A stretch of DNA of 5,106 nucleotides, taken from Pseudonocardiales bacterium. GTDB lineage: Bacteria > Actinomycetota > Actinomycetes > Mycobacteriales > Pseudonocardiaceae. The notes beneath the pieces were generated by a model that made no database searches, was not told the origin of the DNA, and was given only the letters and a program-made list of their open reading frames with translations. The position numbers and the translations under genes are program-made. The stretch spans positions 1 to 5,106 of the forward strand of contig JAODNG010000202.1 in NCBI GenBank assembly GCA_025465385.1, given 5' to 3'. Positions 5,103 through 5,106 of this stretch are shown piece after piece. How positions within the stretch are numbered: the stretch's first letter is position 1; each line of letters begins with the position of its first letter.

Positions 5103-5106
5103 GTGT
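5103..5106 (+). CDS. start of a plus-strand gene, cut by right edge
   Basis: GAGGAG (5092-5097, preceded by T 5091) is a strong Shine-Dalgarno sequence placed 5 bases before GTG 5103. That is the same start style as the DUF1542-like and methyltransferase genes. Only the first codon is inside the window, so no product can be given. TTG 5098 is too close to the ribosome site to compete. The alternative is that the site lies inside a longer plus frame open from 4870 to the edge, which would make this an internal coincidence. Confidence 0.4.

Overview
The window is GC-rich and looks actinobacterial, most likely a mycobacterium or close relative. Reasons: strong G/C third-position bias in the clear genes, GTG starts behind GA-rich ribosome binding sites, and gene families common in Mycobacteriales (a DUF1542-type membrane protein with a Gly-rich tail, a DUF4383 membrane protein, a short PadR regulator). 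This placement is an inference from style and families, not from a database match.

Layout. (1) 1-786, minus strand: a DUF1542-like membrane-anchored protein that starts at GTG 786 and runs off the left edge; its Gly/Asp/Tyr-rich tail fills the first ~125 bases. (2) 787-1539: a divergent intergenic stretch with a TTGACA box, then a small unrecognised ORF (994-1203) whose Shine-Dalgarno sequence touches a hairpin. After it come a perfect 13-bp terminator-like stem (1289-1325) and a leader with a second hairpin and a near-palindrome. (3) 1540-2364, plus strand: a class I SAM-dependent methyltransferase of unknown substrate. (4) 3663 down to 2498, minus strand: a two-gene operon, a PadR-type winged-helix regulator followed by a four-helix DUF4383 membrane protein, joined by a 4-base ATGA stop/start overlap. 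It converges on the methyltransferase. (5) 3664-5102: about 1.4 kb with no gene I can support, unusual for such a compact genome. It holds several separate inverted repeats, including a 13-bp perfect stem, a 16-bp stem with one mismatch and a 14-bp perfect palindrome that resembles a TetR-type operator, plus frame fragments that may be decayed genes. (6) A good ribosome binding site and GTG at 5103 suggest that a plus-strand gene begins at the right edge.

How it fits together: the PadR/DUF4383 pair is a plausible self-contained regulatory unit (ligand- or stress-responsive repressor plus membrane protein). The methyltransferase and DUF1542 protein appear to be independent units. I see no transposase, integrase, CRISPR array, tRNA, rRNA or defence system. 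The main unexplained signal is the gene-poor, hairpin-rich region 3664-5102.
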